Shown here: positions 1 to 5,872 of the stretch, in pieces
Layout: each line of letters begins with the position of its first letter
Numbering within the stretch: position 1 is the first letter of the stretch
Origin: Candidatus Firestoneibacteriota bacterium
GTDB lineage: Bacteria; Oederibacteriota; JAAXVQ01
Length of the DNA: 5,892 nt
NCBI GenBank assembly: GCA_013335425.1
Contig: JAAXVQ010000148.1
Location: 1 to 5,892, forward strand
Reading direction: 5' to 3'
Translations under genes and position numbers: made by a program
Notes under the pieces: generated by a model
Seen by the model: only the letters and a program-made list of their open reading frames with translations
What the model was told of the DNA's origin: nothing
The model's database searches: none

Positions 1-93
1 AGTTTGAACACTAAAGAAAAAAATATTTAAAAAAGATTGTAATCCATTCTGGGATTCAGCATTAACAAGATTTTTTTCTTTAGTGTTCAAACT
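1..93. repeat. Perfect 24-bp inverted repeat at the window's left end (arms 1-24 and 70-93)
   Basis: Bases 1-24 are the exact reverse complement of bases 70-93, with 45 bases between the arms. The right arm is coding: read in the channel frame it gives the pore-helix residues FFFSVQT just before the selectivity filter. The left arm therefore looks like an inverted copy of channel coding sequence placed at the very end of the molecule. The channel frame upstream of position 43 is closed by TAA at 28-30 and 40-42, so the left part cannot be native channel sequence. A fold-back (snap-back) chimera at a contig end is the simplest explanation. A transcription attenuator is less likely because the loop is long and one arm is conserved protein-coding sequence. 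Confidence 0.85.
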
Positions 94-705
94 TTTGCTA
101 CGGTTGGTTATGGGGGAATTCATCCCACAGGAATTTTATCAAATATTATCGCCTCAATTGAATCGATGACGGGAATATTAAGTTTTGCATTAGCAACCGG
201 GTTGCTTTATGGTCGGTTTTCAAAACCTTCAGCTAAAATTAGTTTTAGTGATAAAGCGATTATCACAACATTTAAAGATGGCAAAGCGTTAATGTTTCGT
301 GTTGCAAATGCCCGTCCAAATGTAATGATGGAAATGGAGGCAAATGCAATGATGACTTTTCTGGATAAAAGTAATAATCAATTTACCAGGAAATATTTTC
401 CGCTTAAGTTAGAAATAAAATTCATTTACTTTTTTCCATTGCCCTGGACAATTGTGCATCAAATAGATGACGACAGTCCGTTATTCGGCAAAACTGAAAA
501 TGATCTGAAAGAACTTGAAGCCGAGATGTTAGTAATGATAAAGGGATTTGATGACAGTTTTTCTCAAACTGTTATAACCAGAAATTCTTATAAGTATGAT
601 GAGATTGAATGGGATTCAAAATTTATTCGTGCATTTACAACAGACGAAAGCGGAGAAACGATTGTTGATCTTGAAAAGTTAAGTGAGACTGAAAAAATAA
701 ATTAG
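43..705 (+). CDS. Inward-rectifier potassium channel (KirBac-like), 5'-truncated
   Basis: This is the C-terminal ~220 residues of a bacterial Kir channel, a tetrameric inner-membrane K+ channel with a cytoplasmic gating domain. Seen: pore helix FFFSVQTF, then the K+ selectivity filter TVGYG at 100-114. A hydrophobic second transmembrane helix follows (about 124-210), ending in GLLYGRFSKP, the typical Kir junction to the cytoplasmic domain. The rest matches the immunoglobulin-like C-terminal Kir domain, including the conserved stretch LMFRVANARPN. The slide helix, first membrane helix and start codon are missing. The frame runs open from 43 and is stopped at 40-42. The ATG at 166 lies inside TM2, downstream of the filter, so it is not the true start. 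A full family member is roughly 290-330 residues, so about a third is lost. The family call is secure; whether the channel is strongly rectifying cannot be told. Confidence 0.9.
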   Translation, partial: SILGFSINKIFFFSVQTFATVGYGGIHPTGILSNIIASIESMTGILSFALATGLLYGRFSKPSAKISFSDKAIITTFKDGKALMFRVANARPNVMMEMEANAMMTFLDKSNNQFTRKYFPLKLEIKFIYFFPLPWTIVHQIDDDSPLFGKTENDLKELEAEMLVMIKGFDDSFSQTVITRNSYKYDEIEWDSKFIRAFTTDESGETIVDLEKLSETEKIN

Positions 706-730
706 AAGGACGGCAGTTAAACCGTCCTTC
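705..730 (-). terminator. Hairpin terminator between convergent genes, with a U-tract on the minus strand
   Basis: A 9-bp perfect stem pairs 705-713 with 722-730 around an 8-base loop, between the channel stop codon (703-705) and the stop of the opposing T9SS-tail gene (743-745). Transcribed on the minus strand, the stem is followed by a T-rich run (complement of 690-704), as expected for an intrinsic terminator of the minus-strand gene. On the plus strand the following bases are A-rich with few Ts, so termination of the channel transcript would be weaker. The stem's first base is the last base of the channel stop codon. Confidence 0.7.
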
Positions 731-742
731 GAGAAACAAAAA

Positions 743-973
743 TTATTTTAGTAAAATCATTTTTATTGATTGAATGTAACTCTCCGTTTGTAATTTGCAA
801 TAATATACACCACTTGAAAGATTTTCAGCATTGAAAGTGTATGTATAGTTTCCAACTGGCAGTTCTTTGTTAACTATAGTGGAAATTTCTGTCCCGAGAA
901 TATTATAAACTTTTAACTCGACAAATGATCTTTCCGGTAAACTGAATTTTATATTTGAATTGGCAGGGAACGG
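743..973 (-). CDS. C-terminal T9SS type A sorting domain, rest of protein missing
   Basis: About 76 residues of the Por-type C-terminal sorting domain, which sends secreted proteins across the outer membrane by the type IX system and is cleaved when cargo is attached to the surface or released. Seen: an NIKFSLPE first strand, then VELKVYNILGTEI, a GNYTYTF turn and strand, LSSGVYYCKLQ, and the terminal SIKMILLK, all in canonical order and ending at a TAA. The domain normally begins with an NPF-type motif. Here the Pro-Phe pair at 968-973 is preceded by unrelated sequence, so the cargo part of the protein is absent. The frame stays open to a GTG at 1028-1030, but those extra ~19 residues lie over the composition break and resemble nothing in this family. 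The passenger's function cannot be inferred. Its 3' end faces the channel gene, with the hairpin at 705-730 between them. Confidence 0.85.
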   Translation of the reverse strand, partial: PFPANSNIKFSLPERSFVELKVYNILGTEISTIVNKELPVGNYTYTFNAENLSSGVYYCKLQTESYIQSIKMILLK

Positions 974-1003
974 TATTAAACCCTTTCTTGCGTAAAAGGT
1001 TTG
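968..1003. other. Composition and taxonomic breakpoint (probable chimeric junction)
   Basis: Left of here the DNA is AT-rich and carries FCB-type genes. Right of here it is G+C-rich and stays so to the end. The T9SS sorting domain can be followed to its Pro-Phe pair (968-973) and then stops being recognisable, while the nitroreductase ribosome site begins at 1003. The join must therefore fall between these points. I see no terminal repeats, target-site duplication, tRNA or integrase that would mark a natural insertion. Confidence 0.7.
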
Positions 1004-1010
1004 GAAAGGA
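1003..1010 (+). promoter_or_regulatory. Ribosome binding site that decides the nitroreductase start
   Basis: The purine-rich GGAAAGGA lies 10 bases before the ATG at 1021 and is the only good Shine-Dalgarno-like site near the gene's 5' end. The frame remains open upstream to a TTG at 955, but that codon lies in the AT-rich foreign piece, antisense to the T9SS domain, so the ATG is preferred. Confidence 0.6.
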
Positions 1011-1020
1011 AATACCCGGT

Positions 1021-1908
1021 ATGTCCGCACTTACGGTTTTGTCCCGCCCGCTGGTGGAGGTTATTCGTAAACGTACTTCGCAAAGACGCTATTTGCCGGA
1101 GTGGCTCGCGCCTGAGTTGAAGCGGCGTTTGTCGCAACATTTGCAGGCGTTGCCGACGCCGCCTTTTGCCCCCGCCTGCCGTTTCACATTGGTGGAAGCA
1201 ACGGTGGGTGAAGCCCGGGCAGCCCGGACTTTGGGCACTTACGGTGCTATTCACGGCGCCCGACAATATATCGTGGGAGCCGTGACGCGCGGAACGCGGG
1301 ACATGGAAAATTACGGGTACTTGCTGGAAGAGATCGTACTCTTTGCCACCGACTTGGGCCTGGGGACTTGCTGGCTGGGGGGTTCCTTCAACCGGAGCGG
1401 GTTTGCCCGGGCCATGGGTCTGCGGGACGAGGAATGGTTGCCGGCCATCTCGCCCGTAGGCCCGGTTTCGCCAACGCGGAGTTATTCGGACCGATTGCTG
1501 CGCTGGCAGGTACGCTCCGAGCACCGCAAACCTTGGAATGAATTGTTTTTTCACGACACACCGGGAAATCCGGCCACGGAAACTTCCGCCGGAGCCTATG
1601 CCACGGTCCTGGAAATGGTCCGCTTGGCGCCTTCGGCGTCCAATCGCCAACCCTGGCGGATATTAAAGGAATATAACCGCCCGGTTTTTCACATCTACCT
1701 GCAACGGAACCCGCTTTATACGGCGGCCGCCAAGACGATCCTGCCGTCCGGGGATATCCAGCGTCTGGACATCGGCATCGCTCTTTACCACTTTGAAGGT
1801 GCGGCCCGGGAAGCAGGGCTCAAAGGCCGCTGGCAGGTCCTGGACACGGTTCCGCCTTTCCCCAAAGCCGAATATGTGGTTTCCTGGAACGGACTCACCG
1901 CGAAATAA
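1021..1908 (+). CDS. Putative nitroreductase, TM1586 family (two-lobed FMN oxidoreductase)
   Basis: A 295-residue protein with the layout of the TM1586-type putative nitroreductases, flavin (FMN)-dependent enzymes of unsettled substrate in which one chain carries two nitroreductase-like halves. Seen: RTSQRRY at 18-24, the usual N-terminal Arg/Ser FMN-contact motif. The family core follows at about 100-125, from the YGYLLEEI helix to LGLGTCWLGGSF, then LPAISPVG at 140-147. The second half has RLAPSASNRQPWR at 201-213, a classic nitroreductase flavin-binding motif, and LDIGIALYHFEGAA at 249-262. The length is normal and nothing is broken. It is probably cytoplasmic, with no signal peptide or membrane helix. 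The gene's native upstream region is lost at the breakpoint, so operon partners and promoter are unknown. It converges with the next gene across 8 bases. The family is well supported; the physiological substrate is not predictable. Confidence 0.88.
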   Translation: MSALTVLSRPLVEVIRKRTSQRRYLPEWLAPELKRRLSQHLQALPTPPFAPACRFTLVEATVGEARAARTLGTYGAIHGARQYIVGAVTRGTRDMENYGYLLEEIVLFATDLGLGTCWLGGSFNRSGFARAMGLRDEEWLPAISPVGPVSPTRSYSDRLLRWQVRSEHRKPWNELFFHDTPGNPATETSAGAYATVLEMVRLAPSASNRQPWRILKEYNRPVFHIYLQRNPLYTAAAKTILPSGDIQRLDIGIALYHFEGAAREAGLKGRWQVLDTVPPFPKAEYVVSWNGLTAK

Positions 1909-1916
1909 GAGATTTA

Positions 1917-2723
1917 TTAACGCTGACGACGTAAGGGAGCGGCTGCGGGTGTGGGAACCGGCGTGGGCACTTCATGCTCAGTATAATCCACCAGGGTGAT
2001 GGTCTCCACCTCGTTTTTGGGGTTCATGCCTTGGTATTTGAGCAGAATCCGGGGTGTCTCCAGGCTGTACCAGAAATGGTAGACCACGGGCCAAAAGGGT
2101 GCGAGCAGGGGATCGTGAATGCCCAATTGATAATGCCCGGCCAGCACTTTTTTTCCGCCGACTTCCAGGGTGTCCGTGCCCGTGGCGCGTAAAAACATCT
2201 CAATGGGTCCCACGAGCTTGCAGATGAGCAAACGCTGAAATTCACTCTGGATATGGCTTAAGTTCCCCTGGGTGAGGTTGAAAACAAGTTCTTGGCCGGG
2301 TTCGGGATAAAGCCGGCTGAACAAATCGAAAAGCGATCCGTTGTTTTCAAAAGCCAGGGGCGCCAGCGAATAAGTGGCGTCATGAATACCCACCAGGTTG
2401 ATTTTTTTGCGAAGGTAATCATAATCGACATGCGCGGTCTCGTGTCCTGTGGCATCCAGGTAGCGGGCATAGAGAATGCGCCCGGCGGAATTAAATGCCG
2501 AGATTTCACGGTCGCCGAATTCATTGTAATAGGTGACCAGGGTTTTTCCGTCTTGGGGTTCAATGACCAGTTTGAGGGGGCGGTGTCCCTCGACTTTGAG
2601 GATGTCGAAATGGTAAATCCGGGTTTTCTCTCCCCAACCCAAAGCGGGCAGGCAAGCCAGGACCAGGATCAGACCCACGCTCAGGCAATGGAGGCGGAAA
2701 ATTGAGGTACCTTGAGGTTTCAT
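1917..2723 (-). CDS. Exported protein of unknown function, possible lipoprotein
   Basis: A 268-residue protein that I do not recognise with certainty. The N-terminus is a clear export signal: a short polar/basic stretch (to about Arg10), a hydrophobic core at 14-28 and small residues. VLAC at 21-24 resembles a lipobox with an atypical -2 Leu, so lipidation at Cys24 is possible. Ordinary signal peptidase cleavage after ALG or GWG (29-31) is the alternative. The mature part is predicted to be rich in beta strands, with paired FGDREISAFNSAGRILYARY and later GGKKVLAGHYQLGIHD, then a strand ending PRILLKYQG and a threonine-rich strand. This pattern weakly recalls periplasmic DUF3108-like proteins, an impression from memory rather than a match. 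The C-terminus is a Pro/Thr tail (PTPVPTP) ending in a basic RRQR. No catalytic motif is evident. The gene is divergent from mutY and has no clear Shine-Dalgarno, but the signal peptide starts at this ATG. Confidence 0.75.
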   Translation of the reverse strand: MKPQGTSIFRLHCLSVGLILVLACLPALGWGEKTRIYHFDILKVEGHRPLKLVIEPQDGKTLVTYYNEFGDREISAFNSAGRILYARYLDATGHETAHVDYDYLRKKINLVGIHDATYSLAPLAFENNGSLFDLFSRLYPEPGQELVFNLTQGNLSHIQSEFQRLLICKLVGPIEMFLRATGTDTLEVGGKKVLAGHYQLGIHDPLLAPFWPVVYHFWYSLETPRILLKYQGMNPKNEVETITLVDYTEHEVPTPVPTPAAAPLRRQR

Positions 2724-2740
2724 GGTAATACAAGTATATC
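2712..2740 (+). promoter_or_regulatory. Candidate sigma-70-like promoter for mutY
   Basis: TTGAGG at 2712-2717 and TATATC at 2735-2740 are 17 bases apart, each matching four of six consensus positions. Transcription would start near 2747, leaving a leader of about 59 bases before mutY. The -35 lies just inside the coding start of the opposing gene, so expression of the two genes could interfere. It is a pattern match only. Confidence 0.3.
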
Positions 2741-2743
2741 ATA
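2733..2743 (-). promoter_or_regulatory. Candidate -10 element(s) for the divergent exported protein
   Basis: On the minus strand two overlapping -10-like hexamers occur: TATGAT (2743 down to 2738) and TATACT (2738 down to 2733). Either would start transcription within about ten bases of the ATG at 2723, giving a leaderless or nearly leaderless message. That would fit the lack of a Shine-Dalgarno there. No convincing -35 lies at the right distance, so support is weak. Confidence 0.25.
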
Positions 2744-2805
2744 GCTTGGCGGAGTTGCGCAGAGTCGAAGATGGCCGCTTCAACAAATTTCGGGATTGAG
2801 GTTCT

Positions 2806-3894
2806 ATGAAAGTTTTGCTGGATTCATCTCTACGGCGCGGGTTGCAACGCGCGTTGCTCAATTGGTACCGGTCCCAGGCGCGGGATTTGCCTTGGCGCCG
2901 TACGCATGATCCCTATGCGATCTGGGTTTCGGAAATTATGCTGCAGCAGACCCAGGTGGAAACCGTCATACCCTACTACCGCCGATTTTTGCTGGCCTTT
3001 CCCACGGTGGGCGCACTGGCTGGGGCGCCGGAAGAGAAAGTTTTGAAACTCTGGGAGGGTTTGGGGTATTATCGGCGCGCCCGGCATTTGCAGGCGGCCG
3101 CACGCCTGGTGGTCAAGGCGCATACGGGGCAATTACCGGCCGATGCCCAGGCCTGGCAGGCACTGCCGGGAGTGGGGGCTTACACGGCCGGGGCCATTGC
3201 CAGTATCGCTTTGGGGGAACCGGCGCCGATTTTGGACGGCAACGTGAAGCGCGTGTTGTCGCGGATATTTGTCGTTTCAGGCCCGGCGGCGGGCAGCGTT
3301 GTTTTGAAAAAACTTTGGGCCCTGGCCGCTGATTTGGTGCCGGCCAAGGCACCGGGCGATTTCAATCAGGCGCTGATGGAGTTGGGTGCGCTGATTTGCC
3401 GGGTGGATGGCCCGCGCTGCCCGGCGTGCCCGGTGAGAAAAAAATGCCGGGCTTATGCGTCCGGTGATCCTGAAAACTGGCCGCAACGGATGCCGGGAAA
3501 ACGTCGGCCACATAAGACTATGGTGGCCGGCTTGGTGCAAGTCGGGGGAAAGCTCCTGCTGGGTCAACGGCCTGAGAACGGGCTGCTCGGCGGTTTGTGG
3601 GAACTGCCCGGCGGGGAAGTGAAATCCGGCGAAACCTATCCGGCAGCCCTGCGCCGGATATTTCGGTCTGAATTGGGAGTAGACATTGAGCCCGGAAAGG
3701 CCGCCGCTCCCGGCGTGCAACATGCCTATACGCATTTTTCCCTCACCCTGCATGCCTACCGGGTCCGGTTGTCGGGAGGAACTCCCCGGGCCCGTTTTCA
3801 CCAGGCGCTCCGTTGGGTGACGCCCGGGCAGATGGTGCGTTTGGCCGTGCCCCTGGCGGACCGCAAAGTGCTCCGGATTTGTTTAAAACCATAA
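2806..3894 (+). CDS. mutY: Adenine DNA glycosylase MutY
   Basis: MutY removes adenine mispaired with 8-oxoguanine, preventing G:C to T:A mutation (the GO base-excision repair system); it is cytoplasmic and DNA-bound. At 362 residues it has normal family length. Seen in order: the LPWR motif at 28-31; SEIMLQQTQV with the catalytic Glu43; helix-hairpin-helix LPGVGAYTAGA at 120-130; then LDGNVKRVLSR with the catalytic Asp144, equivalent to the Glu and Asp of Geobacillus MutY. A 4Fe-4S cluster loop has Cys198, Cys205, Cys208 and Cys214 in the exact C-x6-C-x2-C-x5-C spacing. A C-terminal Nudix-like domain (about 232-362, with GLLGGLWELPGGE) reads 8-oxoguanine, as in MutT. All key residues are present. 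The cluster, the Glu/Asp pair and the Nudix-like domain separate it from endonuclease III. The ATG is preceded by GAGGT (2798-2802) at a short 3-base spacing, so the exact start is slightly uncertain. Confidence 0.96.
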   Translation: MKVLLDSSLRRGLQRALLNWYRSQARDLPWRRTHDPYAIWVSEIMLQQTQVETVIPYYRRFLLAFPTVGALAGAPEEKVLKLWEGLGYYRRARHLQAAARLVVKAHTGQLPADAQAWQALPGVGAYTAGAIASIALGEPAPILDGNVKRVLSRIFVVSGPAAGSVVLKKLWALAADLVPAKAPGDFNQALMELGALICRVDGPRCPACPVRKKCRAYASGDPENWPQRMPGKRRPHKTMVAGLVQVGGKLLLGQRPENGLLGGLWELPGGEVKSGETYPAALRRIFRSELGVDIEPGKAAAPGVQHAYTHFSLTLHAYRVRLSGGTPRARFHQALRWVTPGQMVRLAVPLADRKVLRICLKP

Positions 3895-3901
3895 ATAAGA
3901 C

Positions 3902-3930
3902 TTGCCAGGCAGGTCCGACTTGAGTAAACT
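3902..3930 (+). promoter_or_regulatory. Candidate sigma-70-like promoter for typA
   Basis: TTGCCA (3902-3907, five of six matches to the -35 consensus) and TAAACT (3925-3930, four of six to the -10) are separated by exactly 17 bases in the gap between mutY and typA. The predicted start near 3937 leaves a ~48-base leader ending in a good ribosome site. This suggests typA can be transcribed independently of mutY. Confidence 0.5.
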
Positions 3931-3972
3931 AATGGGCTCTAAAAAATTCCGAGAGCAGTTCATTCAGAAAAC

Positions 3973-3977
3973 GAGGT
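3973..3977 (+). promoter_or_regulatory. Ribosome binding site supporting the TTG start of typA
   Basis: GAGGT sits 7 bases before the TTG at 3985, an ideal spacing. No ATG or GTG between here and the conserved GTPase P-loop (coding residues 14-22) offers a comparable site, so the uncommon TTG start is favoured. Confidence 0.7.
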
Positions 3978-3984
3978 AGCAATC

Positions 3985-5829
3985 TTGTCCGTACGCACTG
4001 ATATCCGCAATCTTGCCATCGTGGCCCACGTCGACCACGGGAAAACGACCTTGATCGATGCCATGCTCCGTCAGAGCGGAACTTTCCGCTCAAACGAAAC
4101 CGTCCAGGAACGCGTCATGGACTCCAACCCGTTGGAGCGCGAACGCGGCATCACCATTTTTTCCAAACATGCCTCGATTCAATACGCCGGGGTGAAAATC
4201 AACATCATCGACACGCCGGGGCACGCCGATTTCGGCGGGGAAGTGGAGCGCATCCTTCAAATGGTGGACGGCATTCTGTTGTTGGTCGACGCTGCCGAAG
4301 GCCCCTTGCCCCAGACGAAATTCGTGCTGCGCAAAGCCTTGGAACGCGGCTTAAAGGCCGTGGTCATCGTCAACAAAATCGACCGGCCCGACGCCGAGCC
4401 GCACAACACCTTGGACAAAATTTTCGACTTGTTCGTAGCCCTGGGCGCCACGGACGAACAGTTGGATTTTTCCGTGCTCTATGCCAGTTCCCGTCAGGGA
4501 TTTGCGCGCACGGAATTGGACGACGACTGCAGCACCCTGATCCCTCTCTTTGACGCCATCGTACGCGACTTGCCCGGGCCCGATGTGGAACCCGACAAAC
4601 CGTTGCAGCTTTTGGTGACCAACACCGACCACTCGGATTATCTGGGGCGTTTGGCCATCGGACGCATCACGCGCGGCAACGTCCGCAAGTCGCAAAGCGT
4701 CACGGCCATCCGTTTCAAGGATCAAACCCTGGCGCCTTTTAGGGTCACGGCGCTTTACACCTACGAAGGCCTGAAACGGCAGGATGTGGAAGTGGCCGAG
4801 GCCGGGGACATTGTCGTGCTGGCGGGGTTGGAGGATATTTTCATCGGTGACACGGTGGCTGATTCCGAGTTTCCGGAAGCCTTGCCGGGTTTGAGCGTGG
4901 ACGAACCTACGTTGAACATGATTTTTTCCGTGAACAACAGTCCCTTTGCAGGTAAAGAAGGGCAATATGTGACCACCCGTCACTTGCGGGATCGTCTCTA
5001 CCGGGAGGCGCTCACCAACCTGAGCCTGCGGGTGGAGGATACGGATTCGCCGGATTCGCTCAAGGTTTCCGGACGCGGCGAACTTCACCTTGCCATTTTA
5101 ATCGAGACCATGCGCCGGGAAGGTTATGAGTTCCAGGTGAGCAAGCCTGAAGTTATTTTGCACAACGAGGGCGATAAGGTTCTGGAGCCTTACGAGGAAT
5201 TGACCCTGGACGTGGCGCAGGATTTGGTGGGGTCCTGCATCGAGCGCCTGGGCCAGCGCAAGGCGGAGATGGTCAGCATGCACACCACGCCCGACGGCCA
5301 CACCCGGGTGGTTTTCATGATTCCCTCACGCTGTCTGGTGGGGTTCCGCAGCGAGTTTTTGACAATCACGCGCGGCGAAGGTCTTCTCAATCACATGGTC
5401 GCCGGGTATCAAGCCTATAAGGGCGGCACGGTGGGACGGACCCGCGGCGTGCTGGTGGCTTCCGACCCCGGCACCACCACGGCGTATGCGCTCTTCCAGC
5501 TCTCGGACCGCGGGGAATTTTTCATCGACGCGGGCGAGGAAGTTTATACGGGCATGTTCGTGGGGGAACATTCCCGAGACTCCGACTTGTGCATCAACGT
5601 TTCCCGCACCAAAGCCATGAGCAACATGCGCAGCAAATCGGCGGACGAGGCGTTGACCATTCAGCCTCCCCGCAAAATGAGCTTGGAACAGAAGTTGGAA
5701 TACTTGAACGACGACGAACTTCTGGAAATCACGCCCAAGTCCCTGCGGTTGCGTAAGAAAATACTGGATGCCACCGAGCGCAAGCGCGACGCGCGTTCCC
5801 GCGAACGGATGGAAGAAGGACAAGAATAG
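3985..5829 (+). CDS. typA: Ribosome-associated translational GTPase TypA/BipA
   Basis: TypA (BipA) is an EF-G-like GTPase that binds 70S ribosomes and helps large-subunit assembly, especially in cold or stress. It is 614 residues, close to the usual ~605-615. Seen: G1 AHVDHGKTT at 14-22; the switch motif ERERGIT at 51-57 with the G2 Thr; G3 DTPGHAD at 76-82; G4 NKID at 130-133; G5 YASS at 166-169. A beta-barrel domain II follows (about 205-295). The EF-G III/V-like region includes GRGELHLAILIE from residue 363. The C-terminal domain unique to TypA runs to the end, with the strongly conserved GTTTAYALFQL and DAGEEVYTGM stretches, and finishes in a charged helix. EF-G domain IV is absent, as expected, and this excludes EF-G; the C-terminal domain excludes LepA. 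Translation starts at TTG. The gene follows mutY by 90 bases with its own candidate promoter, and nothing in it is broken. Confidence 0.97.
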   Translation: MSVRTDIRNLAIVAHVDHGKTTLIDAMLRQSGTFRSNETVQERVMDSNPLERERGITIFSKHASIQYAGVKINIIDTPGHADFGGEVERILQMVDGILLLVDAAEGPLPQTKFVLRKALERGLKAVVIVNKIDRPDAEPHNTLDKIFDLFVALGATDEQLDFSVLYASSRQGFARTELDDDCSTLIPLFDAIVRDLPGPDVEPDKPLQLLVTNTDHSDYLGRLAIGRITRGNVRKSQSVTAIRFKDQTLAPFRVTALYTYEGLKRQDVEVAEAGDIVVLAGLEDIFIGDTVADSEFPEALPGLSVDEPTLNMIFSVNNSPFAGKEGQYVTTRHLRDRLYREALTNLSLRVEDTDSPDSLKVSGRGELHLAILIETMRREGYEFQVSKPEVILHNEGDKVLEPYEELTLDVAQDLVGSCIERLGQRKAEMVSMHTTPDGHTRVVFMIPSRCLVGFRSEFLTITRGEGLLNHMVAGYQAYKGGTVGRTRGVLVASDPGTTTAYALFQLSDRGEFFIDAGEEVYTGMFVGEHSRDSDLCINVSRTKAMSNMRSKSADEALTIQPPRKMSLEQKLEYLNDDELLEITPKSLRLRKKILDATERKRDARSRERMEEGQE

Positions 5830-5840
5830 TTTCCAATAGC

Positions 5841-5872
5841 GAGGCAACAAAAAGCGCCGGTCTTTTCGCCTC
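5841..5872 (+). terminator. Weak hairpin downstream of typA
   Basis: An outer stem GAGGC/GCCTC (5841-5845 with 5868-5872) encloses an inner stem AAAAG/CTTTT (5850-5854 with 5862-5866), with a small asymmetric internal loop and a 7-base apical loop. It starts 11 bases after the typA stop. No T-run follows the outer stem, so it is a poor intrinsic terminator and may only protect the 3' end or be chance. Confidence 0.3.

Noticed and set aside
955..1020. A TTG-started 22-residue N-terminal extension of the nitroreductase
   Set aside because: It begins in the AT-rich foreign piece, antisense to the T9SS domain, and runs over the breakpoint. The ATG at 1021 has a proper ribosome site, and the family's N-terminal motif follows it closely.
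974..1030. GTG-started N-terminal part of the minus-strand T9SS frame, as a complete 95-residue protein
   Set aside because: These codons fall over the breakpoint and on the antisense of the nitroreductase start. Sorting domains occur at the end of larger cargo proteins, so a free 95-residue version is an artefact of the join.
976..1650. Long minus-strand open frame opposite the nitroreductase
   Set aside because: It is rich in Arg, Gly and Gln with no recognisable motif, and it lies opposite a gene with clear family motifs in G+C-rich DNA, where antisense frames stay open by chance.
2292..2705. Plus-strand open frame opposite the exported protein
   Set aside because: The minus-strand frame has a signal peptide and a coherent protein-like composition; the plus-strand one has neither a recognisable domain nor a ribosome site.
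3277..3801. Minus-strand open frame opposite mutY
   Set aside because: It is antisense to the catalytic, Fe-S and Nudix-like regions of a confidently identified gene, with no motif or ribosome site of its own.
3898..3925. Repeated ACTTG and a near-palindrome ACTTGCC/GGCAGGT as an operator or terminator
   Set aside because: The near-palindrome arms are separated by a single base, so no hairpin can form, and the repeat is too short to separate from chance. The same bases are better explained as promoter hexamers.
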